A DNA stretch of 64,000 bases from Actinoplanes aureus (GTDB lineage Bacteria > Actinomycetota > Actinomycetes > Mycobacteriales > Micromonosporaceae). The position numbers and the translations under genes are program-made. The DNA is taken from positions 186,001 to 250,000 of the forward strand of contig NZ_JADQTO010000010.1 of NCBI RefSeq assembly GCF_015704865.1. The letters are read 5' to 3'. The number at the start of each line of letters is the position of its first letter. Position 1 is the first letter of the stretch. The notes beneath the pieces are model-generated. The model saw nothing but the letters and a program-made list of their open reading frames with translations. It did not search any database and was not told where the DNA came from. This document shows, one piece after another, positions 42,082 through 50,647 of this stretch.

Positions 42082-43320
42082 CTAAAGCAAGGCCGGGACG
42101 TTGACCGGCGCAAGCTGATGCAGCAGCGAGCGGGCCGCCTCGGCGGCCAGGCCGCGGTCGTGGGTGAGGGCGAAGTCGAAGCGGCGGTCGGCCTCCGGGC
42201 CGTTGTCGCCGAGGTCCCGGGCCACCAGCGCGGCGGCCCGGTGTGGGCCGACGACGATGACGTTCCATTCGCCGCGCAGGCGGTCGTCGCCGAGGCTGGC
42301 GCCGCGCACGCCGGGCGCCGGCTCGGCGGGCAGGCCGATGCCGAGGGCGGCGACCAGCGGGCTGTGTGCGGCGACGCGCTGGAAGCGCGCCGCGGTGTGC
42401 GCGGTGAAGTGCCGCGCCTCCTGGAAGCAGGCGAGGAGCACGGGCGGCTCCGGGCCGCTGCCGGCCAGTGCTTCCAGGTGCCGGCTGAGCGGCATGAGCT
42501 GGGCTTTCGTGGTACGCGTGACAGGCCGCACGGCACTCACGATCTCGAACGGCGTCCGGTCGCCACGGGCCGGGGCGGGCAGCAACGGCAGGCGCGCGGC
42601 GGCCGGGGTGGTCTCCGGCAGCGGCGCGGGCCGGCCGAAATGCCAGCCCTGGCCGACCGTGGCGCCCATCGTGCGGGCGACCGCCAGGTGCCGCGCGGTC
42701 TCGATCCCTTCGGCGAGCACGACGGCGCCGCTGGTCTCGGCGTACGCGGACACCGCCGCCACCACCCGCGCGGTGGCCGGATCGTCCGGCGCGTGCAGCA
42801 GTCCCATGTCCAGCTTCACCACGTCGGGGTGCACGAAGGGCATCAGCGCCAGCGACATCGGGTCGGCTCCGACGTCGTCGAGCGCGACGCCCCAGCCGGC
42901 CTCCCGGCAGCTCTCCGCGGCCGACAACAGTGCGGCGGGGTCCGCGGCGATGGCCCGCTCGGTCATCTCGGTGACCACTCGCAGCCGGTCACGGGCCGCA
43001 TCGAAGATCGGCACCAGGTCTGCCGGGCAGCCGGCCCGCCACGCGGTGGGCTCCATGTTGACGAAGAGGGTGAGTTCCGGGCCGAAACCCGCCGCAAGGG
43101 CCGCCCGGTAGGCCACCGCCCGGCAGATCCAGTCCAGTTCCGCCTCCCGCCCGGCCGCCCGGGCAGCGGCGAACAGCGCGGCCGGCGACTCCCACGGTGA
43201 GCCGGCCGGGCCGCGGCTGAGCGCTTCGTAACCGACCACGCGGCCGGTGGCCAGGTCGATCAGCGGCTGGAAGACCGGGGTGACGGCGCGTAGGTCGAGC
43301 AGATCGTGGATGTGCTGCAC
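42082..43320 (-). CDS. EAL-domain c-di-GMP phosphodiesterase with DICT sensory domain
   Basis: This 412-residue cytoplasmic protein has an EAL domain (about 1-240) with YEALSRG, FVNMEP, VTEMTERAI, ALDDVGADP, VVKLDMGLL and VLAEGIET, so the metal and substrate residues appear complete. It should hydrolyse c-di-GMP. The C-terminal half (about 260-410: PVTRTTKAQLMPLSRHLEALA and later GEWNVIVVGPHRAAALVARDLG) matches the DICT domain found with two-component and cyclic-di-GMP proteins. It converges on the orphan kinase gene. Loss of activity cannot be excluded from sequence. Confidence 0.9.
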   Translation of the reverse strand: MQHIHDLLDLRAVTPVFQPLIDLATGRVVGYEALSRGPAGSPWESPAALFAAARAAGREAELDWICRAVAYRAALAAGFGPELTLFVNMEPTAWRAGCPADLVPIFDAARDRLRVVTEMTERAIAADPAALLSAAESCREAGWGVALDDVGADPMSLALMPFVHPDVVKLDMGLLHAPDDPATARVVAAVSAYAETSGAVVLAEGIETARHLAVARTMGATVGQGWHFGRPAPLPETTPAAARLPLLPAPARGDRTPFEIVSAVRPVTRTTKAQLMPLSRHLEALAGSGPEPPVLLACFQEARHFTAHTAARFQRVAAHSPLVAALGIGLPAEPAPGVRGASLGDDRLRGEWNVIVVGPHRAAALVARDLGDNGPEADRRFDFALTHDRGLAAEAARSLLHQLAPVNVPALL

Positions 43321-43350
43321 AGGAGACCTATCGGCAGCCGGCTCCCGGAG

Positions 43351-43575
43351 TCAATCGTTACGGCGCGGGCTGGGTGTCTGGCGGCCGCTCGGGGCCTGGA
43401 ATCGGACCGCCTTGTGGGTGCCGTCACAGAACGGCTTGATGGCCGACCGCCCGCACCGGCACAGGGCGATCGTGCCGCGGCCCGGATCGATCGATTCGCC
43501 GTCGGGGGTGTGCAGCTCGAAGTCGCCCCGCACGATCAGCGGGCCGTCCTCGTACGGAACGATGGAAGCGGTCAC
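43351..43575 (-). CDS. CDGSH-type [2Fe-2S] protein
   Basis: This 74-residue protein has one CDGSH motif, LCRCGRSAIKPFCDGTHK, giving Cys39, Cys41, Cys50 and His54 as ligands of a redox-active, pH-sensitive [2Fe-2S] cluster. It has no membrane anchor, unlike mitoNEET. It is divergent from, and 74 nt away from, the diiron-enzyme operon at 43650, so it may be its electron carrier. Confidence 0.92.
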   Translation of the reverse strand: MTASIVPYEDGPLIVRGDFELHTPDGESIDPGRGTIALCRCGRSAIKPFCDGTHKAVRFQAPSGRQTPSPRRND

Positions 43576-43649
43576 GATCGTTCTGTTCCCTCGATCACGG
43601 CTGGAAAACAGATCGTTTGCGGACCGGTGCGCGGGGAAGCCAGTGCGCC

Positions 43650-44645
43650 ATGAAACTTCCTGCTGCTCGGGGGCCGATGTCGGCCGCGCTGATCGACGTA
43701 CTCAGCGGGAAGGGCGGCATGCTGCCGTCACGTCCGGCTGCCGCCGACGAGGAGGATCTGCACCTCACGCTCTTCGTCTGTTACGAGCTCGCCTACCGCG
43801 GGTGGGACGGGGTGGACGACGCCTGGGAGTGGGATCCGTCGGTGCTGAGTCTGCGCGCCGCGGCGGAGCGGGAGTTCGAGGCCACCCTGCACGAGCTGGT
43901 GGGCCCGCCCGCGCCGGTCGCACCGGAGACGGTGCCGACGATCCTGCGGGAGATCGCCGACGCCGACGACGGGCCATCACTGTCCGGATATCTTCGTGCA
44001 CGAGCGACATATGAGCAGTTCTGTGAGTTCGTCATGCATCGGTCGGTGTATCACCTTCGGGAGGCTGATCCGCACACCTGGGCGATCCCACGGCTGGCCG
44101 GGGACGCCAAGGCGGCACTCATCGAGATCCAGCTCGACGAGTACGGCGGCGGCGTCACCGGCCGCATGCACCAGGAGCTGTTCAAGCAGACCATGCACTG
44201 GTTCGACCTGGACCTGACCTACGGGGCGTACGTCGACTCGGTGGGTGCGGCCACGCTCGCCACCAACAACCTGATGTCGCTGTTCGGCCTGCACCGCAGT
44301 CGCCGGGGCGCCATCATCGGTCACCTCGCCGCCTACGAGATGACCTCGACCCAGCCCAACCGCGCGTACGGCAACGGGCTGCGCCGGCTCGGCGGTGACA
44401 CCGACGCGACCGCCTTCTACGACGAGCACGTCGAGGCCGACGCGGTGCACGAGCAGATCGCCGCACACGACCTCGCCGGCGGATTCGCCCGGGCCGAACC
44501 GGAGCTCGCCGGTGACGTACTGTTCGGCGCGCGGTGCGCGCTCGCCCTGGACGCCCGGTGGGCGCGGGGAGTGCTGGACTCCTGGGCCGCGGGCCGATCG
44601 TCGTTGCATACCGGACCGGTGACCGTGGAGAGGCTGGCCGCATGA
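43650..44645 (+). CDS. Heme-oxygenase-like diiron enzyme (iron-containing redox family)
   Basis: This 331-residue all-helical protein carries candidate metal motifs of the heme-oxygenase-like diiron oxidase (HDO) family: DEYGGGVTGRMHQELF and the late HVEADAVH, which fits the H-x3-D-x2-H core helix. Known relatives perform N-oxygenation, decarboxylation or C-C cleavage using O2. It starts the three-gene operon and its stop overlaps the methyltransferase start. The metal requirement and substrate are inferred, not shown. The first 45 residues appear to be an extension ahead of the bundle. Confidence 0.8.
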   Translation: MKLPAARGPMSAALIDVLSGKGGMLPSRPAAADEEDLHLTLFVCYELAYRGWDGVDDAWEWDPSVLSLRAAAEREFEATLHELVGPPAPVAPETVPTILREIADADDGPSLSGYLRARATYEQFCEFVMHRSVYHLREADPHTWAIPRLAGDAKAALIEIQLDEYGGGVTGRMHQELFKQTMHWFDLDLTYGAYVDSVGAATLATNNLMSLFGLHRSRRGAIIGHLAAYEMTSTQPNRAYGNGLRRLGGDTDATAFYDEHVEADAVHEQIAAHDLAGGFARAEPELAGDVLFGARCALALDARWARGVLDSWAAGRSSLHTGPVTVERLAA

Positions 44646-45589
44646 CCCTGGAACAGACCACCACGGAAGCAGTTCTGATCGAGCTCGGCCGGGAGCTGAA
44701 GGCAGGCGGATACCGGTTCACCACGGTCACCCCGGCCACCCACGAACGGGTCAACCGGCGCCCCGGCAACGCCCGGGCGCGCGACCTGCGCGATGTGCTC
44801 GGCTGGAGCCGACCGTTCGGTCCCGGCGTGCTGCCGGACCGGGTCGTGACGCTGATGGACGAGGCGGGTGTGCTGATCCGCTCCGGTGACGAGTGGCGCA
44901 GCCGGGTCCGTTTCTCCACGTACGACGGTGAGCTGTTCGTCCACTCCGCGTTCCCGACCGACGCCGAGGACTCGGTCTTCTTCGGGCCGGACACGTACCG
45001 GATGGCGGACGCCGCGGCGGCCCACGTCGAAGCCCGCGACCGGCCGGTGCGGCGGGCGGTGGACATCGGCTGCGGCACCGGCGCCGGGGCGATCACGGTC
45101 GCGAAGCGGGCGCCGGACGCCGACGTGTTCGCTGTCGACATCAATCCGGAGGCGCTCCGGTTCGCCCAGGTCAACACGGTGCTCGCCGGGGTGCCGGGGG
45201 TACGGCCGTGTCACAGCGATCTGCTCTCCGGCGTCGACGGCAGCTTCGACCTGATCATCTCCAATCCACCGTTCATGATCGATCCGGCCGGGCGCGCGTA
45301 CCGGCACGGCGGATCGCACGGCTACGAGCTCTCCCTGGCGATCATCGGGGAGGCCGTGGACCGGCTCGCCCCGGGCGGGTCGCTGGTGCTGTTCAGCGGC
45401 ACCGGCATCGTCGAGGGCCGGGACCCGCTGCGCGAAGCGGCCGCCGAGCGCCTGGCCGGTACCGGCCTCACCTGGTCGTACCGGGAGGTGGACCCGGACG
45501 TCTACGACGAGGAACTGGACGGCCCGGCGTACGCCCACGCCGAGCGGATCGCGGTGGTGGTCCTGACCGCCACCCGCCCGGCCCGGTGA
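44642..45589 (+). CDS. Class I methyltransferase (PrmC/HemK-like, NPPF motif)
   Basis: This 315-residue protein has an N-terminal helical domain (about 1-110) and a methyltransferase domain with AVDIGCGTGAGAITVAK, FAVDINPEALRFA and LIISNPPFM. NPPF is the motif of N-methyltransferases that act on amide or amino nitrogens. It is not the true PrmC neighbour of prfA; instead it is locked between the diiron enzyme and the ligase by 4-nt overlaps. I suggest it modifies an intermediate of that pathway. Confidence 0.85.
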   Translation: MTLEQTTTEAVLIELGRELKAGGYRFTTVTPATHERVNRRPGNARARDLRDVLGWSRPFGPGVLPDRVVTLMDEAGVLIRSGDEWRSRVRFSTYDGELFVHSAFPTDAEDSVFFGPDTYRMADAAAAHVEARDRPVRRAVDIGCGTGAGAITVAKRAPDADVFAVDINPEALRFAQVNTVLAGVPGVRPCHSDLLSGVDGSFDLIISNPPFMIDPAGRAYRHGGSHGYELSLAIIGEAVDRLAPGGSLVLFSGTGIVEGRDPLREAAAERLAGTGLTWSYREVDPDVYDEELDGPAYAHAERIAVVVLTATRPAR

Positions 45590-46671
45590 CCACGGCGCTG
45601 ACCGTCGGGGTCGAGGAGGAGTTCCTGCTGCTCGACCCGGAGACCGGAGTGAACGTACCGGCCGCGGCGGCCGTGCTGGCGGGGCTCCCGGCCCACCTGC
45701 GCGGGCAGAGCCGGCAGGAATTCCGGCACAGCATGGTGGAGATGGTCACCCCGGTCTGCACCACGCTGTCCGAGGTCGGCGAACATCTGCGGCGGCATCG
45801 GCGAGCGGCCGCCGAGGCCGCCTCGGCGGCCGGCTGCTGCCTGGTCGCGGTGGGTGCCACGCCGGTCGCCGAGCCGCGGTTGACGGTCACCGACAATCCG
45901 CGCTACCAGGCCATCGCCGAGCACTACGGCCCGATCGTGCGCGATCCGGCCGTCTGCGGGTGCCACATCCACGTCGGCGTCGCCGACCGGGAGCTGGCCG
46001 TCCGGGTCGGCAACCATCTGCGCCCGTGGCTGCCGGTGGTGCAGGCGCTCAGCGTCAACTCGCCGTTCCACGGCGGTGTGGACACCGGCCACGCGAGCTG
46101 GCGTTCGATGCAGCTGGACCGGTGGCCGACCCTCGGCCCGACGCCGGCGTTCGCGTCCGCCGCCGACTTCGACCGGACGGTGGCGCTGCTGGTCGGCTCG
46201 GGGGCGATGCTCGACGAGAGACTGGTGCTCTGGTACGCCCGCCCGTCGTCCCGCTATCCGACGGTGGAGGTACGAGTCACCGACGTGTGCCTGACCGCGA
46301 ACGACACCGTCCTGCTGGCCGGGCTGGTCCGGGCGCTGGTCGCCACCGCCACGGCCGGCATCGCGGCCGGCGTCCCCGCCCCGGAGGTACCCGACGGCCT
46401 GCTGCGGGCGGCCCACTGGAACGCGGCACACCAGGGCCTCGACGGCACCCTGCTGGACCTGCGCCGGCTCGAACCGCGACCGGCGTGGGACCTCGTCGAC
46501 GACCTTGTGGAGGCGGTCACACCGGCCCTCGACCGGCACGGCGACCTGGCGGTGGTCCACGCCGGGCTGGCCCGGCTGCGCGCCGAGGGCACCGGCGCAC
46601 GCCGCCAGCGGCAGATGTACGCACGCACCGGATCCCTTCCCGCAGCGCTCGCGGAGATGGCCGCCGGGTAA
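45586..46671 (+). CDS. Carboxylate-amine ligase, GCS2/YbdK family
   Basis: This 361-residue enzyme has the glutamate-cysteine-ligase-2 fold: TVGVEEEFLLLDPETG, RQEFRHSMVEMVTPVC, CGCHIHVGVADRELAV and RPSSRYPTVEVRVTDVCLTANDTVLLAGLVRALV. Family members form gamma-glutamyl or related amide bonds with ATP. GTG 45586 overlaps the methyltransferase stop. In this context it may ligate an amino acid to the oxidised or methylated product. It could also be a generic gamma-glutamyl ligase; the substrate is not predictable. Confidence 0.9.
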   Translation: MTTALTVGVEEEFLLLDPETGVNVPAAAAVLAGLPAHLRGQSRQEFRHSMVEMVTPVCTTLSEVGEHLRRHRRAAAEAASAAGCCLVAVGATPVAEPRLTVTDNPRYQAIAEHYGPIVRDPAVCGCHIHVGVADRELAVRVGNHLRPWLPVVQALSVNSPFHGGVDTGHASWRSMQLDRWPTLGPTPAFASAADFDRTVALLVGSGAMLDERLVLWYARPSSRYPTVEVRVTDVCLTANDTVLLAGLVRALVATATAGIAAGVPAPEVPDGLLRAAHWNAAHQGLDGTLLDLRRLEPRPAWDLVDDLVEAVTPALDRHGDLAVVHAGLARLRAEGTGARRQRQMYARTGSLPAALAEMAAG

Positions 46672-46691
46672 CGAAGATCACGCACTTCGCG

Positions 46692-46705
46692 GGAAAGCGC
46701 TTTCC
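46692..46705. promoter_or_regulatory. LacI-type palindrome upstream of the carbonic anhydrase gene
   Basis: GGAAAGCGCTTTCC is a perfect 14-bp palindrome with the central GCGC of LacI-family operators, 126 nt upstream of the carbonic anhydrase ATG. It differs by one base per half-site from the operator at 19611. Likely -10 elements lie downstream (for example TAGATA at about 46764). Confidence 0.6.
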
Positions 46706-46830
46706 AGCATGCCGCGGGCCACCGCGCCAGCATTCGATAGAACGTTTCACTGTCTCCATCGCGATAGATACCTTGGGCCGCGCCCCGGGCGGTAGCAGGA
46801 TTTCGCCATCCTTCGATGGTTGGAGATCCA

Positions 46831-47532
46831 ATGCTGCAGTCCTCGCTCCCCCGCCGCGCCCTGTTCACCGCGGGCGGAGCCGTAGCCGGTTCGATCGCTC
46901 TCACCGCCGTCCCGGCCGCCGCCTCGGGCACCCGGCCCGAGACGCCCCGGGCAGCGCTGCACGCTCTGCTCGACGGCAACCGCCGGTTCGTCGCCGGCCG
47001 TGCACACCATCCCCGGCAGGGCCCGGACCGGATCCGCGAGATCGCCGCCGGACAGGACCCGTTCGCCGTCATCCTGGGCTGCGCCGACTCGCGCGTCGCC
47101 CCGGAGCTGCTCTTCGACCAGGGCATCGGTGACCTGTTCGACAACCGGGTGGCCGGCAACCTCGTCGACGACCTGCTGCTCGGCAGCATCGAGTACGCGG
47201 TGGAGGAGTTCGCGCCCCCGCTCCTGCTGGTCCTCGGCCACGAACGCTGCGGCGCCGTCTCCGCCACGCTGAACGCGATCCGCACCGGCACGTCCGCGCC
47301 CGGCCACATCGCCGCCCTGGTGGAAGCGCTGCGCCCGATCCTCACCCCGTACGCCGACGCGCCCGACGGCGTCGAACTCGGCGTCCGCGCCAACATCCGC
47401 GCCCAGGCCGAAGCCCTGCTCGCGCAGAGCGCGATCATCCGCGAGGCGGTCGAGCACGGCAAGACCGCGGTGGTCGGCGCCCGCTACGACCTCGACACCG
47501 GCCTGGTGACGACCATCAATCGGTACGCGTAA
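46831..47532 (+). CDS. Exported beta-carbonic anhydrase with Tat signal
   Basis: This 233-residue protein has a twin-arginine leader (SSLPRRALFTAGGAVAGSIALTAVPAAASG) and a beta-class carbonic anhydrase domain. Zinc-binding motifs GCADSRV and GHERCGAV are complete. It should hydrate CO2 outside the cytoplasmic membrane, where Tat export of a folded zinc enzyme makes sense. GGAGA lies 5 nt before ATG 46831, which excludes a nearby upstream start at 46816. The 3' end overlaps the convergent DUF6929-like gene by 17 nt. Confidence 0.93.
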   Translation: MLQSSLPRRALFTAGGAVAGSIALTAVPAAASGTRPETPRAALHALLDGNRRFVAGRAHHPRQGPDRIREIAAGQDPFAVILGCADSRVAPELLFDQGIGDLFDNRVAGNLVDDLLLGSIEYAVEEFAPPLLLVLGHERCGAVSATLNAIRTGTSAPGHIAALVEALRPILTPYADAPDGVELGVRANIRAQAEALLAQSAIIREAVEHGKTAVVGARYDLDTGLVTTINRYA

Positions 47533-48433
47533 CCGGCTGTGCGGGTGCGAGCTCTGAGATACGCAGATCCAGGCGGCGGGACGGGATGACCGGATCGTCC
47601 GCGTCGACGACGGCCAGCAGGTGGATCTCCTCGGCCGTGGCCGAGCGGACGGCGAGGCCTTCGACCTTGTCCGCGGCGGGCAGCTCGGCGACCGCGACCA
47701 CCTGCGAGTCGTCGAGGAGGGCGATCGCCGCACCGACGACCGGGCCGTCGTCGACCGCGTTCGGGGTGTCCTCGGCGGCGGCGCTGACCAGCAGCCGTCC
47801 GTCGGGGAGGGCGACCGCGTCGGTGACGGCCAGGGCCACTCCGTCGATGTCGCCGAGGTCGTACCGGCGTACCCCGTCGATGTTGATCTGGTCGGCGCTG
47901 CCGGCGCCGCTGATCGCGGCGAGCAGTGCCGCTAGATCAACATCGACGCTCGCGGTCGGTGCCCCGGCGGCCAGGTTGGCGCGCTGAAACCAGCGCAGCC
48001 GGTCGCCGATCACGCAGGCGCCTTCCAGGTTGAGCTGGCCGGGGCTCAGGCCCAGAGCAAGAGCCACTTTCCGGTACGCCGGAGTCAGGTCCGCCACCGT
48101 GAAGTCGGCGGCGAGGGTCACCAGGGACGCCCGCATCCGCGCCGCCGACGAACCGGAGCCGAGCAGCACCACCCCGGACGGGAGCGCACAGGCCGCCTCG
48201 AAGTCCGGCTTCAGGTGCTTCGTGCCGGCCGCCTCGCTGAACACCTCGAGACCGTCGATCGACTCGACGACGCGTACCGCGACCGTCGTGCCGGGCCGCA
48301 GCCAGGCCGCATGGGTGGCGTCGTCCTGCGCGACCAGCCACCCGTCGCCGAACGGCGCCACCGCCGAGGCCGCGCGCACCGGCGAGCCGTCGTCGAAGGT
48401 CAGGGCCGCGATGTCGTCCACTTCTACCCGCAC
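47516..48433 (-). CDS. DUF6929-like beta-propeller protein
   Basis: This 305-residue cytoplasmic protein is rich in short beta strands with DGSP, DGRL and DDSQV turns, as in a six-bladed propeller. I recall relatives annotated as DUF6929; no catalytic motif stands out. It may bind a ligand or act as a lactonase-like hydrolase, but I would not commit. It lies 12 nt after the SulP gene on the same strand and is probably co-transcribed with it. Confidence 0.75.
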   Translation of the reverse strand: MRVEVDDIAALTFDDGSPVRAASAVAPFGDGWLVAQDDATHAAWLRPGTTVAVRVVESIDGLEVFSEAAGTKHLKPDFEAACALPSGVVLLGSGSSAARMRASLVTLAADFTVADLTPAYRKVALALGLSPGQLNLEGACVIGDRLRWFQRANLAAGAPTASVDVDLAALLAAISGAGSADQINIDGVRRYDLGDIDGVALAVTDAVALPDGRLLVSAAAEDTPNAVDDGPVVGAAIALLDDSQVVAVAELPAADKVEGLAVRSATAEEIHLLAVVDADDPVIPSRRLDLRISELAPAQPVTRTD

Positions 48434-48445
48434 AGGTCCACCCTC

Positions 48446-50122
48446 TCAGGAGTTCAGCCACCGGCGGGCGGCCTGGTACGCCTTGAGGCTCGATTCGCCG
48501 ACCACGTCGCTCGCCTCGAAGATCCGTACCCCGTCCACCCGCTCGACCGTCCGGTTGCGCCGGATCTGCTGCACCATGGCCGGGTCGACCCCGCTGAGGT
48601 AGAGCCGCCCACCGGCGTCGGCCAGCCGCTCGGCATAGTCGGCGAACACGGTGAACGCGGTCGCGCCGAGCATCACCCGGCCGCGCAGCCGGAGCACCAC
48701 GACCGGCCGTCGCGCCCCCGTCGGATCGGGCAGCCGGGATTGCAGGGTCCGGGCGCCGGCGTAGAACAGGCTGCCGTACACGTCCAGCAGCGTGACCCGC
48801 TGCGAGTCCAGCCGCCGCCCGGCCGGGCGTTCCACGAAGCCGCCGCCGTCGCGCGGCACCAGCTCGACCACCCGCAGGTCGATCGCCTCCTGGTTGAGCT
48901 GCAGGAGCAGGGAGAGGACCAGGCCCAGCCCGACGGCCGCGGCCACCGGCAGGAACAGCGTCGCGACGAACGTCGAGATCATCGCGATCTGCGAGATCCG
49001 CCCGGTACGCAGGATGGCCAGCATCGCACCGGGACGCAGCGACCCGATCGCCGCGAAGATCAGCACCGCGGCCAGCGTCGACATCACCACGGCACCGACC
49101 GTGCCGGCGAAGAGCAGCAGGATCAGGGCCATCCAGATGCCGGAGAAGACGGCGGCCCATCGTCCGGCGGCACCGGCCGAGACGTTCAGCGCGGTACGGC
49201 CGACCGAGCCACCGACCGGCTGGCCGCGGAACAGCCCGGCGAGCAGGTTGCCGATGCCCTGGGCCACGAAGTCCTGGTTCGGGTTCGACCGGGTGCGGTC
49301 CGGATTGGGTGCGGCCTCGCTGACTCCGGCGCCCTGCACCAGAACGACCGCGGCGACCGCGAAGGCGCCGGCCAGCAGGCTGAACGAGAAGTCCTCGAGG
49401 CGCGGCAGCACGGGGGTGGGCAGGCCGCTCGGGATGGCGCCGTTGTCGCGTACCCGGGGTACCGAGCCGGCGTGCAGCAGGGCGACAGCGAGGCTGGGCA
49501 CGATCAGGGCGATCAGCGCGGAGTAGGCCGCCACCCGGGTCCGCTGCAACGCCACCAGCAGGACCAGCGCGGTGAGTCCGGCCAGCGTCGCGGCCGGATC
49601 GGCCAAGGTCGGATGGGTGATCAGATCCCACGCCTTGGCCAGCGCGAACGGTCCGCTGACGTCGGCACCGACCAGATCCGGGAGCTGCCCGAAGACGATG
49701 TTGGCGGCCACCCCGGACAGAAATCCGATCATGACCGAGTGCGGTACGAACCTGGTGTACCTGCCCAGCTTGGCGACCCCGGCCAGGACCATCAGAAGTC
49801 CGGCGATCACGGTCAGCAGGAACATCGCACCGGGCCGGTCCTCCTCGGGCACCCCGGCCACCGCGGAGCCGGCCGCGAGGGCCGCCGCGCTCGTGGTCGT
49901 GATCACCATGAGCCGGGTGCTCGAGGTGAGCCCGCCACCGATCGGGCCGGCCATGCTCGCGTAGAGGCCGTGCACCGGGTTCACTCCGGCCAGCACGCTC
50001 GCGGCCATCCCGTCCGGTACGCCGCTGATCGCCCCCGGCAGGCCGGCGACCAGGTCCTTCCGGATGGTTCCGCGCTCCGGCAGCACCCGATGCAGCCATC
50101 GTCCCCTACGTCCGGTGGTCAC
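48446..50122 (-). CDS. SulP-family anion transporter with STAS domain
   Basis: This transporter of about 558 residues has 10-12 helices with the family start DLVAGLPGAISGVPDGMAASVLAGVNPVHGLYASMAGP and the conserved NPDRTRSNPNQDFVAQGIGNLLAGLF segment. A C-terminal STAS domain follows (about 455-558: VVVLRLRGRVMLGATAFTVFADYAERL). It may carry sulfate, bicarbonate or another anion; the exported carbonic anhydrase next door makes bicarbonate an attractive guess. The start is uncertain: GTG 50122 or 50125, or GTG 50200, which adds 26 residues; none has a good ribosome site. Confidence 0.9.
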   Translation of the reverse strand: MTTGRRGRWLHRVLPERGTIRKDLVAGLPGAISGVPDGMAASVLAGVNPVHGLYASMAGPIGGGLTSSTRLMVITTTSAAALAAGSAVAGVPEEDRPGAMFLLTVIAGLLMVLAGVAKLGRYTRFVPHSVMIGFLSGVAANIVFGQLPDLVGADVSGPFALAKAWDLITHPTLADPAATLAGLTALVLLVALQRTRVAAYSALIALIVPSLAVALLHAGSVPRVRDNGAIPSGLPTPVLPRLEDFSFSLLAGAFAVAAVVLVQGAGVSEAAPNPDRTRSNPNQDFVAQGIGNLLAGLFRGQPVGGSVGRTALNVSAGAAGRWAAVFSGIWMALILLLFAGTVGAVVMSTLAAVLIFAAIGSLRPGAMLAILRTGRISQIAMISTFVATLFLPVAAAVGLGLVLSLLLQLNQEAIDLRVVELVPRDGGGFVERPAGRRLDSQRVTLLDVYGSLFYAGARTLQSRLPDPTGARRPVVVLRLRGRVMLGATAFTVFADYAERLADAGGRLYLSGVDPAMVQQIRRNRTVERVDGVRIFEASDVVGESSLKAYQAARRWLNS

Positions 50123-50274
50123 CACCCGGCCAGTGTCGGCACGCCCACCTGGACCGGCATCACCCCGGCGAGATGATCCGGCGGCCCCCGGCGAAGTCAC
50201 CCCGCGCGGGTGAGGCCGTCCGTCCCGGGATGGGCCAGGCTGGCCGGAACCGATCTCAGGGGTGGTGGATAGCG

Positions 50275-50640
50275 ATGTCCCGAGCGAAATACGAAATCGA
50301 TCCGAGGATCGCCGCGATCAAGGCGCGCGACGCTGTGCTGGCAGCCGGGCGGTACTCGGGCCGTAAAGCTGTGATCGTCGGCACCGAGGGGGCCCGCCGG
50401 ACCGGTGGCGCGTGGACGGTTCTGCGGTACGGGCCGCCGCCGTCGCGCCGGCGTACCCGCTCCATCCTGCTCGGCACCATCCTGGTGGCCGGGGCGGTCG
50501 GAGCCGCGACGGTGCTGGTCGTGCAGCGGGGCGTGGCCGCCTGGCGCAGCACCGACCCGGAGGCCGGTTCGCCCGCACCGGCCGACCTGAACTCGGCGGC
50601 GCCGGTGGCCGCTCCGGAGGGGGCGAGTCAGGCGGGGTGA
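50275..50640 (+). CDS. Small membrane protein with one transmembrane helix
   Basis: This 121-residue protein has a basic cytoplasmic N-terminal part (about 1-62), one helix (about 63-85: SILLGTILVAGAVGAATVLVV) and a short Ala/Pro-rich tail outside. I do not recognise the family. ATG 50275 has GGTGGTGG upstream. It lies 7 nt before the YccF-like gene and is probably co-transcribed with it. Confidence 0.7.
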   Translation: MSRAKYEIDPRIAAIKARDAVLAAGRYSGRKAVIVGTEGARRTGGAWTVLRYGPPPSRRRTRSILLGTILVAGAVGAATVLVVQRGVAAWRSTDPEAGSPAPADLNSAAPVAAPEGASQAG

Positions 50641-50647
50641 TCTCGCA

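Noticed and set aside
44642..45589. The release-factor methyltransferase PrmC
   Set aside because: It has the NPPF motif, but it lacks the usual prfA neighbour and is locked into a different operon.
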